A DNA stretch of 64,000 nt from JAFGCL01 sp964423835. GTDB taxonomy: Bacteria > Chloroflexota > Dehalococcoidia > UBA2247 > RBG-13-53-26. The notes below the pieces were generated by a model, which was not told the DNA's origin, made no database searches, and saw only the letters and a list, made by a program, of their open reading frames with translations. The stretch covers positions 169,485-233,484 of the forward strand of contig CAYRGJ010000001.1 in the NCBI GenBank assembly GCA_964423835.1. The letters are read 5' to 3'. Positions 1-7,241 of the stretch are shown piece by piece. Within the stretch, counting starts at the first letter, position 1, and each line of letters starts with the position of its first letter. The position numbers and the translations under genes are program-made.

Positions 1-82
1 CAAGGCCACCTACGTAGCCTACCTGGGGGCCTGGGGGATGGGCCACATCCTGGGGTGGCTGGGCATCAAGACCGCGGCCTGA
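1..82 (+). CDS. C-terminal end of an unidentified protein (partial)
   Basis: An open frame enters at the left edge and ends at TGA 80-82. Only about 26 residues are visible; they are rich in Gly, Trp and aliphatic residues and end in IKTAA, which could be the end of a membrane or globular protein. The next gene starts 10 nt downstream on the same strand, so the two may be co-transcribed. No family can be assigned from so short a tail. Confidence 0.45.
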   Translation, partial: KATYVAYLGAWGMGHILGWLGIKTAA

Positions 83-92
83 GAGATGTCCC

Positions 93-899
93 GTGGCCAT
101 GCAGATTAGCTATCGGTCCCGCCCCGTGGTCATCGCCGAACGCCAGGTAGCCCTGGGCGGACGCGAGATCGCGTGCGTCATCAAGCGCAGCGCGCGGGCG
201 CGGCGGGTCCGCTTTGAGATCAGGGAAGACGGCACCCTCACCGTGGTCCTGCCCCGGCGTTGCCGGCTGGACCAGGTGGAAGAGATGGTGCGGTCCAAAT
301 CACGGTGGATCCTGGGCAAGATAGACGCCTTCGCGCAGCAGGTGAGGCCGCAGGGCAGCCGCAGGCTCCGGGATGGCGACACCATCCCCTTCCTGGGGGC
401 GCCGCTGTGCATCGCCCTGGAGGATGGCATGTTCCCCACCGGGGCTCCCGCCCGGCTCGCCGGCAGGGCCCCGGCTGCAGCGGTGGAGATGATGGGGCGT
501 ACCCTGGTGGTTCGCGGCGCCCCGGCCGGGCGCGGCCTGGAAGCGCTGCTGGAGGGTTGGCTCCGGGCCCAGGCGGCGGCCGTGCTCCAGCGAAAGGCCC
601 GGGAGCATGCGGCCAGCCTCGGTGTAGGCTACAGCCGTTTCTCCATCCGGGGGCAGAGGACGCGCTGGGGCAGTTGCTCCAGCAGGGGGACCCTCAGCTT
701 CAACTGGAGGCTCATCATGGCCCCGGAGCCGGTGGTGGACTACGTGGTGGTCCACGAAGTGGCCCATCTGCGCGAGATGAACCACACGGCCCGGTTCTGG
801 AAGCTGGTGGCCGACCGCTGCCCGTCGTGGCGCGAGCACCGCCAGTGGTTGAATGATCACGGGGGGGAGCTGGCGGGCCTGCTGAAGGTCGGGGCATAG
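93..899 (+). CDS. YgjP/DUF45 family zinc metallopeptidase-like protein
   Basis: The 268-residue protein has the layout of the YgjP (DUF45, SprT-like/M48-related) family. A beta-rich N-terminal half is followed by an RWGSCS motif (about residues 202-207) and a zinc-binding HEVAH motif with a following N-H-T (about residues 230-240). The invariant histidines and glutamate are present, so it should be an active metalloprotease, although its substrate is unknown. The start is GTG at 93, 7 nt after a weak GAGAG; an ATG two codons later is the alternative. Confidence 0.8.
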   Translation: MAMQISYRSRPVVIAERQVALGGREIACVIKRSARARRVRFEIREDGTLTVVLPRRCRLDQVEEMVRSKSRWILGKIDAFAQQVRPQGSRRLRDGDTIPFLGAPLCIALEDGMFPTGAPARLAGRAPAAAVEMMGRTLVVRGAPAGRGLEALLEGWLRAQAAAVLQRKAREHAASLGVGYSRFSIRGQRTRWGSCSSRGTLSFNWRLIMAPEPVVDYVVVHEVAHLREMNHTARFWKLVADRCPSWREHRQWLNDHGGELAGLLKVGA

Positions 900-1005
900 T
901 CGCACGTTCGTTGCGGCCGCGCAGGGCCGAACACACCTATTGCCGAAACGGCCGCCTGACCTCGTCCAGATACATGTGAGACAGGGGACAGGACGAGCAC
1001 GGGCC

Positions 1006-1035
1006 TTGTTGGTGCCTGCGCGGCGGTGCTACAAT
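1006..1035 (+). promoter_or_regulatory. Promoter of tRNA-Arg (TTGTTG-18-TACAAT)
   Basis: A -35 hexamer TTGTTG (1006-1011) and a -10 hexamer TACAAT (1030-1035) are separated by 18 bp. They lie 21 bp upstream of the mature tRNA 5' end. The TTGTTGGTGCCT start of this promoter recurs in the hpt promoter near 50033. Confidence 0.55.
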
Positions 1036-1056
1036 GAACCCGAACAAGCCCCGCCG

Positions 1057-1135
<79 letters not shown>

Positions 1136-1137
1136 TT

Positions 1138-1148
1138 TACTTAACAAA
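1138..1148 (+). promoter_or_regulatory. Putative arm-type integrase or excisionase site, left
   Basis: The 11-mer TACTTAACAAA lies 2 bp inside attL. The same 11-mer occurs in inverted orientation at 11320-11330, 14 bp inside attR. A related ACTTAA core recurs at about 1190 and 11290. Position and symmetry suggest arm-type recombinase binding sites; this is inference. Confidence 0.45.
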
Positions 1149-1190
1149 TCTACTTCACAACCTGACGCTCGTCTGGCTTTGGAAATCGAC

Positions 1191-1382
1191 TTAACACCTC
1201 TCATGTGACCTATCCTCCCTCCTGGTCTTCGGCCTTCTCTGCCGCTGGTAGTCGAGGCTCGTGACCATCCAGTCCCGGCCCCACTTCTTGCCCTTGAGTT
1301 TGCCCTGCTCGAGCAGCCGCCTGACATGGCTGACCTCCAGCCCCAGCTTCTCTGCCGCTTCCTTCGTGGTGTACTGTTCCAT
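1191..1382 (-). CDS. Excisionase-family winged HTH protein (putative Xis)
   Basis: The 63-residue protein has the compact helix-turn-helix of the MerR/excisionase (HTH_17) family: a YTTKEAAEKLG start, a recognition helix around VSHVRRLLEQGK, then a GRDW wing. Such proteins bend DNA at attachment sites and direct the integrase towards excision. The ATG at 1382 is chosen because a consensus promoter lies directly upstream; an in-frame start further out would overlap the -35 box. The gene sits just inside attL and reads towards it, while int is at the other end. Confidence 0.75.
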   Translation of the reverse strand: MEQYTTKEAAEKLGLEVSHVRRLLEQGKLKGKKWGRDWMVTSLDYQRQRRPKTRREDRSHERC

Positions 1383-1389
1383 GTCTCCG

Positions 1390-1418
1390 ATTATACACGC
1401 TAACGTGTATACTGTCAA
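1390..1418 (-). promoter_or_regulatory. Consensus sigma70 promoter of xis with embedded operator
   Basis: Reading the minus strand, TTGACA (1418-1413) and TATAAT (1395-1390) are both perfect consensus hexamers with a 17-bp spacer. A perfect inverted repeat, TATACACG/CGTGTATA with a 4-bp centre (1392-1411), fills the spacer and overlaps the -10, which is ideal for repressor occlusion. The -10 ends only 7 nt before the xis ATG, so the transcript is probably leaderless or nearly so. Confidence 0.8.
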
Positions 1419-1455
1419 GTACCTGGGCCATCCGGCGTACGGGTTGACGATGTGG

Positions 1456-2772
1456 TCAGGTACCGGGGCAGGCCCGGCATGAGCCGGGTAGAGCGGCCTT
1501 CTGCCGCAGGAGGGTTATGTCATCCGTCATCCTCTGCCCGGTCTCGCCGAGTTGGTTGGCGAGCTCGCCGATGTGGGCAACCTCGGCAGAGGAGGCGTAT
1601 CTGGCCACAAGCGCCTTGTGGTGCTTCTGCAGGGTGACAGCGGCCTCTGATGCTGCATCATTGAACTCTGCCAGGAGCGCGTCGCCGAACCATAGTCTGT
1701 AGGGCCAGTCACTGCTGTTCCATCCACTGCGGGTTGTGTGATGGTCCAACTTGCCCCCGTACCAGAAGTTGATGTGCTGACTGGCTGCGGCGTCGTTCTG
1801 CAGGAAGTCCTGCCCAACAGCGTACTGATAGGCCGACTTCGCGTAGTTGTCGGCGTGGATTGAGAGAGCGGGGTAGCGATTGGGCCTGAACGTTGAGACC
1901 GAGCCCAGACCGAGGACTGTCTTCAGGGTGTCCCTCATACTGCGACTGTGCAGGTCTATGGCAGAGAGGACGCGGTTGTCAGGCGAGTACACCACCACCT
2001 TCGCACCTACCACTGCGACGGGCTGACTGCACTCCTTCGCGCGGTGATACAACTCACCCAGGTCGGGCTCCAGCGCATCAATGTATGCACCCCATTTGGC
2101 CCTGACTCTGAGGCACTCCTTGTCGTAGAGGGAGCCGTAGGCCGAGGCGATGCCCCGGCTGGCCTTCTTCTTCATGCCGTCGAACAAGGTCGTGCACGCC
2201 GTCTTCAGTTCGCCGGCCAGCCTCAACCACTCTGCGGAATCCTTGCCGATGGCATGTCCTCTGAGGTGCTCCTGGAGGCACTGGAATAGCATATCGTCCT
2301 CCAGACCGTATCGGCCCTCAACAAGCACGCTACGGAACGAGCCACGGGCAGGGCGGTAGTGCGTGTCCGTCAGCACGCATGATAGGTCGGTGAGGCCACG
2401 GGGCCCCAGGTTGCACATGAAGACAGGCTGGGGGAATGTGCTCCTATCGCACCATCGGTCTGCGACGTTCAGGAGTGAGTCGAAATGGCCCTGGCGTGTG
2501 TTCGATAGTTGGGCCTCGTCTTTGTTAACGTAGGTTTCCAGCATGTAGCCAGCGGCTTTCAGAAGCTCCGACCTCGGCAGTGAGAGTACTTCCGCGAGTG
2601 CCTCCACTGTGTCCTGCCTGGGTCGTGTGTTCCCATTCTCCCACTTGGATATGTTGCCCGTCCCTGAGATGTCAACTAGTTCTTGTTCCAAAAGATGGCG
2701 CAAAGCCTCTTGGCTCAGGCCACGTTTCTTTCTCGCGGCGCGCAGCAAATGTGCGAGGCCGGGATACTTCAT
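1456..2772 (-). CDS. XRE-family repressor-like protein with long uncharacterised C-terminus
   Basis: The first 80 or so residues form an XRE/Cro-CI helix-turn-helix (LLRAARKKRGLSQEALRHLL, then ISKWENGNTRP). The remaining 350 or so residues match no family I recognise and lack an obvious LexA-type Ser-Lys protease dyad. ATG 2772 is preferred over upstream GTG 2823 and ATG 2793 because GAAGAGG lies 7 nt before it. The gene is divergent from a small Cro-like gene at 2929. That arrangement resembles a lysis-lysogeny switch, so this is the likely maintenance repressor of the element. The large C-terminal region could be a sensor or ligand domain. Confidence 0.65.
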   Translation of the reverse strand: MKYPGLAHLLRAARKKRGLSQEALRHLLEQELVDISGTGNISKWENGNTRPRQDTVEALAEVLSLPRSELLKAAGYMLETYVNKDEAQLSNTRQGHFDSLLNVADRWCDRSTFPQPVFMCNLGPRGLTDLSCVLTDTHYRPARGSFRSVLVEGRYGLEDDMLFQCLQEHLRGHAIGKDSAEWLRLAGELKTACTTLFDGMKKKASRGIASAYGSLYDKECLRVRAKWGAYIDALEPDLGELYHRAKECSQPVAVVGAKVVVYSPDNRVLSAIDLHSRSMRDTLKTVLGLGSVSTFRPNRYPALSIHADNYAKSAYQYAVGQDFLQNDAAASQHINFWYGGKLDHHTTRSGWNSSDWPYRLWFGDALLAEFNDAASEAAVTLQKHHKALVARYASSAEVAHIGELANQLGETGQRMTDDITLLRQKAALPGSCRACPGT

Positions 2773-2860
2773 CTTGTCCTCTTCAGGATGCATCACCAAT
2801 GGCCGCACAACCTCTCTTCCCACAGTCAGCTTTCAAAAGAAGCAACGGCAATCCTGGAAT

Positions 2861-2911
2861 CTTCCCGGTGGGAAGCAGCGAAAAGTATAGCCTGAGTACA
2901 GACAAAAACAA
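2861..2911 (-). promoter_or_regulatory. Repressor promoter and start-site inverted repeat
   Basis: On the minus strand, TTGTTT (2911-2906) and TATACT (2889-2884) are 16 bp apart and would drive the repressor gene. The inverted repeat CTTCCC-GGT-GGGAAG (2861-2875) lies at the predicted transcription start and could be an operator for the repressor or the divergent Cro-like protein. The promoter for the rightward gene is not clear. Confidence 0.4.
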
Positions 2912-2928
2912 AGTGCAAGGAGGTCTCG

Positions 2929-3126
2929 ATGGACAGGAGCAACAAGGTTCGCGAAGTGAGGCGGAAGGCCAACATGGCCATGCAGGAACTCGCCGTGAGA
3001 GCAGGGATGAACCCGAGCTCACTGACGATGATTGAGCGCTATAACTACCTCCCAGGCCCAGAGGTGCGGGGCAAGATTGCGAAGGCGCTCGACACTGCTG
3101 AGGCCGACCTGTTCCCGATGCACTGA
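2929..3126 (+). CDS. Small Cro-like XRE-family regulator
   Basis: The 65-residue protein is almost entirely one helix-turn-helix domain: KVREVRRKANMAMQELAVRA, then NPSSLTMIERYN. A strong AGGAGG precedes the ATG by 5 nt. It is the first gene of the rightward early operon and diverges from the large XRE repressor across about 156 bp. By analogy with phage cro it probably represses the opposite promoter and tunes replication; that role is inferred from position. Confidence 0.7.
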   Translation: MDRSNKVREVRRKANMAMQELAVRAGMNPSSLTMIERYNYLPGPEVRGKIAKALDTAEADLFPMH

Positions 3127-3206
3127 GAACAAGAGAGCCCCGGCTGCGCTTGGCGGCTGGAGCCGAGGCTCAGAGGACGAACATACAACAACGACGAGGA
3201 GGTTGC

Positions 3207-3569
3207 ATGTCCAGGAAGCAGTATAGCACGGATGGGGGAATCCCCGTCAGAGCCGGCAATCAGGTAGTCGGGCAGGTAGTAGAGGGCAAGTTTCACAAAA
3301 GGGTGCGAGGCTCCAAGCACATGTTGAGGGAGCCGAAGGGGTGGGCTGTGGATGTCCAGTCCTTCCAGGATGCGAGAGACCTCGGTGCTCAGAGCATCGA
3401 GATTGAGGACACCGAAAGCGGAGTGACCTACGCGGCCAGCGTTGAGCACGTGCTCTCCAGAGGCTTCCGATTTGACCGGGGGCACGGCCCCCAGATATGC
3501 CTGCCCCTGCGGTTCTGGAGCGTGCATCGTCCCGGCGAAGCAGAACAACTGGCCTTCGCCTTGGCCTGA
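3207..3569 (+). CDS. Hypothetical protein of the element's early operon
   Basis: This 120-residue soluble protein starts at ATG 3207, preceded by GAGGAGG at a spacing of 4. The upstream in-frame start has no ribosome site. It has Gly/Val-rich beta-type segments (residues about 14-26) and an acidic IEIEDTESG stretch, with no recognisable catalytic motif. It lies between the Cro-like gene and the replication protein, 14 nt before the latter, so it may be an accessory replication or regulatory protein. Confidence 0.6.
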   Translation: MSRKQYSTDGGIPVRAGNQVVGQVVEGKFHKRVRGSKHMLREPKGWAVDVQSFQDARDLGAQSIEIEDTESGVTYAASVEHVLSRGFRFDRGHGPQICLPLRFWSVHRPGEAEQLAFALA

Positions 3570-3583
3570 GAGGTTGGCATAGG

Positions 3584-4384
3584 TTGGCGAGTCCACAGGT
3601 CGAAAACGGGTACACCCGCCTAAGCAACGAGTTGTTGGAGAGGCTCATGGCGATGTGCCTCAGCCCCAACGAGTGGCGGGTGCTCCTGTGCGTCATCAGG
3701 CTGAGCTATGGATTCAGGGCCAAGACCGCACGCATCACAGGGGCACGGGTGGCTACCATGACGGGAATGCATGAGCAGCACGTCAGCGCCACGTTCAAGA
3801 GGCTAGTGCACAGGAACCTCATTGTTCGGAGCGGGAAGCGCATCGGCGTCCAAAAGGACTGGGAGAGGTGGCTCAGCCATGAACAGAAATCACAGGGGCC
3901 TGTTACCTCTGAGCATGAGACCGAGAGCGGCACAGATGAGAGTAACAGGAGCCTGTTACCAAAAGTAACAAGAGGATGTGAGGAATTGAACGCTCTAAAG
4001 AAACGTATAAAGAAACAGGCCGTCGCTCCGCTCCGACCACCATCCTCTGAGGGAGAGAAGACGGTGCCCGTCTCCGATGGAGAGGCGTCCTGCACTCCCG
4101 ACAAAGGGGCAGTCCAGAACGCCGGGGTGCGCCAGGTCTTCGCTGGCCTGAAGGAACGGCGTGGCTGGACGTCGCCGATGTCGGCGGCAGAAGCCAAGGC
4201 CATCCGGTGGATGCTGGGGGAGGGCTACACGCCCGAGGACATCCTTGGCTGCTATGACTACCTCGCCGGCCAAGGCTTCTGGAGGGATAAACCCCTGTTC
4301 ATGATGTCGGTCAAGAAAGACATCGGCTTATGGCGGCAAAGGCAGGCAACCCCGCAGGAGGTGAGCGAATGGCCAGTGAGATGA
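3584..4384 (+). CDS. Phage replication protein O-like initiator
   Basis: The N-terminal 100 or so residues match the winged-helix origin-binding domain of phage lambda O proteins (SPQVENGYTRLSNELLERL, then VLLCVIRLSYGF). These proteins bind origin iterons and load the helicase. The start is placed at TTG 3584 because family members begin MASPQVE-NGYTR exactly there; upstream in-frame codons only continue over the previous gene. A polar linker (about residues 100-180) follows, then a C-terminal helical domain rich in Trp and Asp that probably contacts the helicase encoded next. The linker DNA carries iteron-like repeats. Confidence 0.75.
   Translation: MASPQVENGYTRLSNELLERLMAMCLSPNEWRVLLCVIRLSYGFRAKTARITGARVATMTGMHEQHVSATFKRLVHRNLIVRSGKRIGVQKDWERWLSHEQKSQGPVTSEHETESGTDESNRSLLPKVTRGCEELNALKKRIKKQAVAPLRPPSSEGEKTVPVSDGEASCTPDKGAVQNAGVRQVFAGLKERRGWTSPMSAAEAKAIRWMLGEGYTPEDILGCYDYLAGQGFWRDKPLFMMSVKKDIGLWRQRQATPQEVSEWPVR
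3899..3970. repeat. Iteron cluster inside the O-like gene, putative replication origin
   Basis: CCTGTTACC occurs at 3899-3907 and 3952-3960, its inverse GTAACAGG at 3942-3949, and a half-copy GTAACA at 3965-3970. The pair at 3942-3959 is a perfect palindrome with 8-bp arms and a 2-bp centre. An AT-rich stretch for this genome follows (about 3961-4015). Phage lambda likewise places its origin inside gene O, so an origin role is likely but inferred. Confidence 0.55.
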
Positions 4385-5682
4385 TGGTGCCCCATTCTTC
4401 GGAGGCAGAAGCTGCCGTCCTGGGCTCCGTGCTCATTGACCCAGAAGTACTCGACCTGGTGGCCCCCATCGTGCGGGTCGAGGACTTCCTTGACGAGAGG
4501 CACCGCACCATCTTCAAAGCCATGAAGGACCTCGGATATGGCGTAGACCAGCTTACCCTTGCGGCTGACCTGCAGCGGAAGGGGAAGTCGGAGCAGGCCG
4601 GCGGCTTGGCCTACCTGTCACAACTGGTAAACGACACCCCCACTTCGGTCAATGCCGAGCACTACGCCAGAATAGTGGCCGACACCTCCTACCAGCGCCG
4701 AGTCATCGAGGTAGCCGGGACACTGGCCCAGATGGGGTACAAGGGGGGAACTGGCCCTGCAGCCCTCTACGGCGAGGCACAGGGCCTATTGTCGAAGCTG
4801 GCTCCTGACGATGCCGGCGACGTTGTTGGCCCAATCGAACACGCCGAGGCCATGGTGTCGATGTTGTCCAGACGGCGCGACAAGGAGGTCGAGGCCGTGG
4901 CCTTCGGATACCCAGCCCTGGACGCCCTCTCTGGCGGGACGTGGCCCGGTGACCTTGTCTTGGTAGGGGCGAGGCCGTCCGTAGGCAAGTCGCAGGTTCT
5001 GCTGGAGATTGCCCTACACAACGCCACGCTGGGGCGTCCGGTGCTGTTTGCCTCTGCCGAGATGTCACTGGACCAACTCATGGAGAGGGAGCTCTGCATG
5101 CAGGCTGGGCTTGATATGCGGCGGCTCCGTCGTGGCGAGCTCTCCGACGACGAGTGGGGGCGTGCTCAGACGGTGGTGGCAAAGGTGGCCGGCATGCCGC
5201 TTCACTTCCTCTCGGGCAAACTGACGGTGACGGGCATTGCTCAGAGGGCCCAGGCGCTGAAGAACTCGAGGGGGCTGGCGCTGGTGGTCGTGGACTACGT
5301 CCAATTGCTCCATGACCGCAGAGATGCACGGGCCGGCGACACGCTGCGGGAGCGTGTAGGGTTCATCTCCGGTTCGCTCAAGGCTATTGCCGTTGACTGC
5401 CAGGTCCCGGTGATTGCGGCATCGCAGTTCAACCGTGCAGTTGAGGCGAGAGATGGGCACCTGCCGATGCTGGCCGACCTCAAGGAGAGCGGTGACCTGG
5501 AACAGGATGCCGACATGATTCTACTCCTGCACCGGCCCGAGTTGTATGAGCAGAAGCCAGAGAACGCCGGCGTCCTGATGATGAAGGTGGGCAAGAACCG
5601 GCAGACGGGCGTGACCGGGGTGGTCAAGCTGGCGTGGAATGCGAGGAAGCACCGCTATGAAGACAAGGAGATGAGACCGTGA
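4369..5682 (+). CDS. DnaB-like replicative helicase
   Basis: The protein has 437 residues with the two-domain DnaB layout. The N-terminal helical domain begins HSSEAEAAVLGSVL, and the RecA-like ATPase has Walker A around K207 (ARPSVGKS), Walker B at LVVVDYVQLL and the sensor region AASQFNRAVE with ESGDLEQDAD. It unwinds DNA at the element's own replication fork. ATG 4369 is preceded by AGGAGG at 7 nt and overlaps the O-like gene by 16 nt, as expected for a loader-helicase pair. It is a second DnaB type rather than the host housekeeping copy. Confidence 0.9.
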   Translation: MASEMMVPHSSEAEAAVLGSVLIDPEVLDLVAPIVRVEDFLDERHRTIFKAMKDLGYGVDQLTLAADLQRKGKSEQAGGLAYLSQLVNDTPTSVNAEHYARIVADTSYQRRVIEVAGTLAQMGYKGGTGPAALYGEAQGLLSKLAPDDAGDVVGPIEHAEAMVSMLSRRRDKEVEAVAFGYPALDALSGGTWPGDLVLVGARPSVGKSQVLLEIALHNATLGRPVLFASAEMSLDQLMERELCMQAGLDMRRLRRGELSDDEWGRAQTVVAKVAGMPLHFLSGKLTVTGIAQRAQALKNSRGLALVVVDYVQLLHDRRDARAGDTLRERVGFISGSLKAIAVDCQVPVIAASQFNRAVEARDGHLPMLADLKESGDLEQDADMILLLHRPELYEQKPENAGVLMMKVGKNRQTGVTGVVKLAWNARKHRYEDKEMRP

Positions 5683-6329
5683 GAGAGATGGAGCAAGTAC
5701 CCGGTGAGGCCGCTCTGACGCAGTCGGATGGCCCGGGCGTGGAGCCAGAGCGACTGGCGGCATACCGGCAGCGCTGCAGGAGGAAGCCCGTGGGACTCAA
5801 GTACTCACCGGGCCAGGACAAGTCCGCTCTGGTGGTAGAGGCAACTGACCCCGAGGCTGCACGGGTAATGATGGCTGAGGCGATGGGCACCGTTGATGAG
5901 GGCCTCCAGGCATACCTGATGGTCCAGGCCGTGGAGACCTTTCGCGGGTTCGTCCACGCAAACGGGCAGGACTACGAGAAGCTGGGTGAGTTCGCCAATC
6001 GAGCCATGGCCTTACTCAACGGCATACAGCCTGGGGACGAGATTGAAGCGATGTTGGGTGTCCAGATGATAGGAGTGCACAATGCAGCCATGGATTGCCT
6101 ACGACGGGCGCAGATAGTCGGCCAGACCTTCGAGGGTGAGGAGGCCTATATCAACCGCGCCAACAAGCTGCTCAGGACCTTCACGGTGCAGATGGAGGCG
6201 CTCAAGAGGTATCGCACTGGAGGCCAGCAGAAGGTTGTTGTGGAGCATGTGCATGTCAACGAAGGCGGCCAGGCCATAGTCGGGAACGTGTCAACTGGGG
6301 GAGGGGGTAATGACCCGACCCGAAGATGA
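5679..6329 (+). CDS. Hypothetical protein co-transcribed with the helicase
   Basis: The 216-residue, mostly alpha-helical protein has no recognised domain. Its start, GTG 5679, forms a GTGA overlap with the helicase stop and has AAGGAG 8 nt upstream; an ATG at 5688 is possible. Residues about 60-180 form long amphipathic helices and the C-terminus is Gly/Asn-rich. Tight coupling to dnaB suggests a replication or DNA-packaging accessory role. Confidence 0.6.
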   Translation: MREMEQVPGEAALTQSDGPGVEPERLAAYRQRCRRKPVGLKYSPGQDKSALVVEATDPEAARVMMAEAMGTVDEGLQAYLMVQAVETFRGFVHANGQDYEKLGEFANRAMALLNGIQPGDEIEAMLGVQMIGVHNAAMDCLRRAQIVGQTFEGEEAYINRANKLLRTFTVQMEALKRYRTGGQQKVVVEHVHVNEGGQAIVGNVSTGGGGNDPTRR

Positions 6330-6633
6330 ACCCCATGCGACACGGCGCGGATGGCTGAAGAACAACAACCCGCCTGGAGACTTCCGCAAAGCGCTAAGGT
6401 GCGGGGCACGCACCAGGCAGGGCACGCCATGCCGGGGCCCGGCCATGAGGAACGGCAGATGCCGTATGCACGGTGGAAAGAGTACGGGGCCGAGGACTCC
6501 TGAAGGACTGGCGAGGTCAAGAAGGGCCAACTGGAAGCACGGGCGCTATTCCGCAGAGGCACTCAGGGAGAGGGATGTTGTGGCTCGGCTCCTGAGGGAG
6601 ACACGACGGCTCATCGCTGAGTGGGGTCTGTAG
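6310..6633 (+). CDS. HGGxSTG-motif small basic phage-type protein
   Basis: The 107-residue basic protein carries the cysteine pattern CGARTRQGTPC...GRCRMHGG followed by the STGPRTPEGLARSRRANWKHG signature. This short HGGxSTG domain recurs in phage and island gene sets, often near replication or packaging genes; its molecular function is not established. The Cys/His arrangement could bind zinc. It overlaps the preceding gene by 20 nt and has a GGGGGAGGGGG purine tract before the ATG. Confidence 0.7.
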   Translation: MTRPEDEPHATRRGWLKNNNPPGDFRKALRCGARTRQGTPCRGPAMRNGRCRMHGGKSTGPRTPEGLARSRRANWKHGRYSAEALRERDVVARLLRETRRLIAEWGL

Positions 6634-6686
6634 AATCCCAGGGGGACGGGGCCGGGGGCTGCATCCCCGGCTTTGTCCCTGGGATT
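6634..6686 (+). terminator. Nested hairpin ending the replication operon
   Basis: Directly after the stop codon, AATCCCAGGG...AC pairs with GTCCCTGGGATT over about 12 bp with a 2-nt bulge. An inner CCGGGG/CCCCGG hairpin is nested inside. There is no long T-run, so it is either a weak intrinsic terminator or an mRNA 3' stabiliser. The remaining 98 bp to the next gene show nothing else clear. Confidence 0.5.
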
Positions 6687-6784
6687 GTCACAACGAGAGT
6701 GCTGCCAGGGCTCAGGTTGACATCCGTATGGCTCGGTGCTAACGTCCAAGGCAGAAGCGACCGCGACCTTTGGGGAGGTGCGTA

Positions 6785-7228
6785 ATGTTCTGTCGCCAAT
6801 GCGGCAAGCCCATGTCCGAAGGAGACGGGTTCTGCCAGAGTTGCGGAACTGCGGTACACACGGATACACCTGCGCAAGGCATGCCAGTGACTCCGGTGCC
6901 GCCAACCTATCAAACCCCTGTGCAGCAGATATTTGTTGGAGGAGCGAGTAGCAGTTCGAGTTCCAGCAGCAGTTCCAGTGCTGCAGCCGCAGCGGCAGTG
7001 TCAGGCATCGCCAGGGGCATCTCCCCGAAATCACGGCTGGTGGCGAGTCTCCTTGCCATCCTCTTAGGTTACTTCGGCATTCATCGCTTCTATCTAGGCA
7101 AGGTCGGGACGGGCATACTGATGCTTCTCACCGGCGGCGGGTTTCTCATCTGGTGGGTAATCGACAGCATAGTAGCGGTGTCAGGGGGGCTGACCGACAG
7201 CGAGGGGAGAGTCGTCAGCCGATGGTGA
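6785..7228 (+). CDS. Zinc-ribbon and TM2-domain membrane protein
   Basis: This 147-residue protein has an N-terminal zinc ribbon with two CxxC pairs (FCRQCGKPM and FCQSCGTAV), a Pro/Thr linker, an uninterrupted Ser run then Ala run (about residues 50-70), and a C-terminal TM2 domain with two helices separated by the GYFGIHRFYLG motif. GGGGAGG sits 7 nt before ATG 6785. TM2 proteins are poorly characterised membrane proteins that are often cargo. Here it lies after the replication operon and its role is unknown. Confidence 0.8.
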   Translation: MFCRQCGKPMSEGDGFCQSCGTAVHTDTPAQGMPVTPVPPTYQTPVQQIFVGGASSSSSSSSSSSAAAAAAVSGIARGISPKSRLVASLLAILLGYFGIHRFYLGKVGTGILMLLTGGGFLIWWVIDSIVAVSGGLTDSEGRVVSRW

Positions 7229-7241
7229 TGCTGGGGATCGC

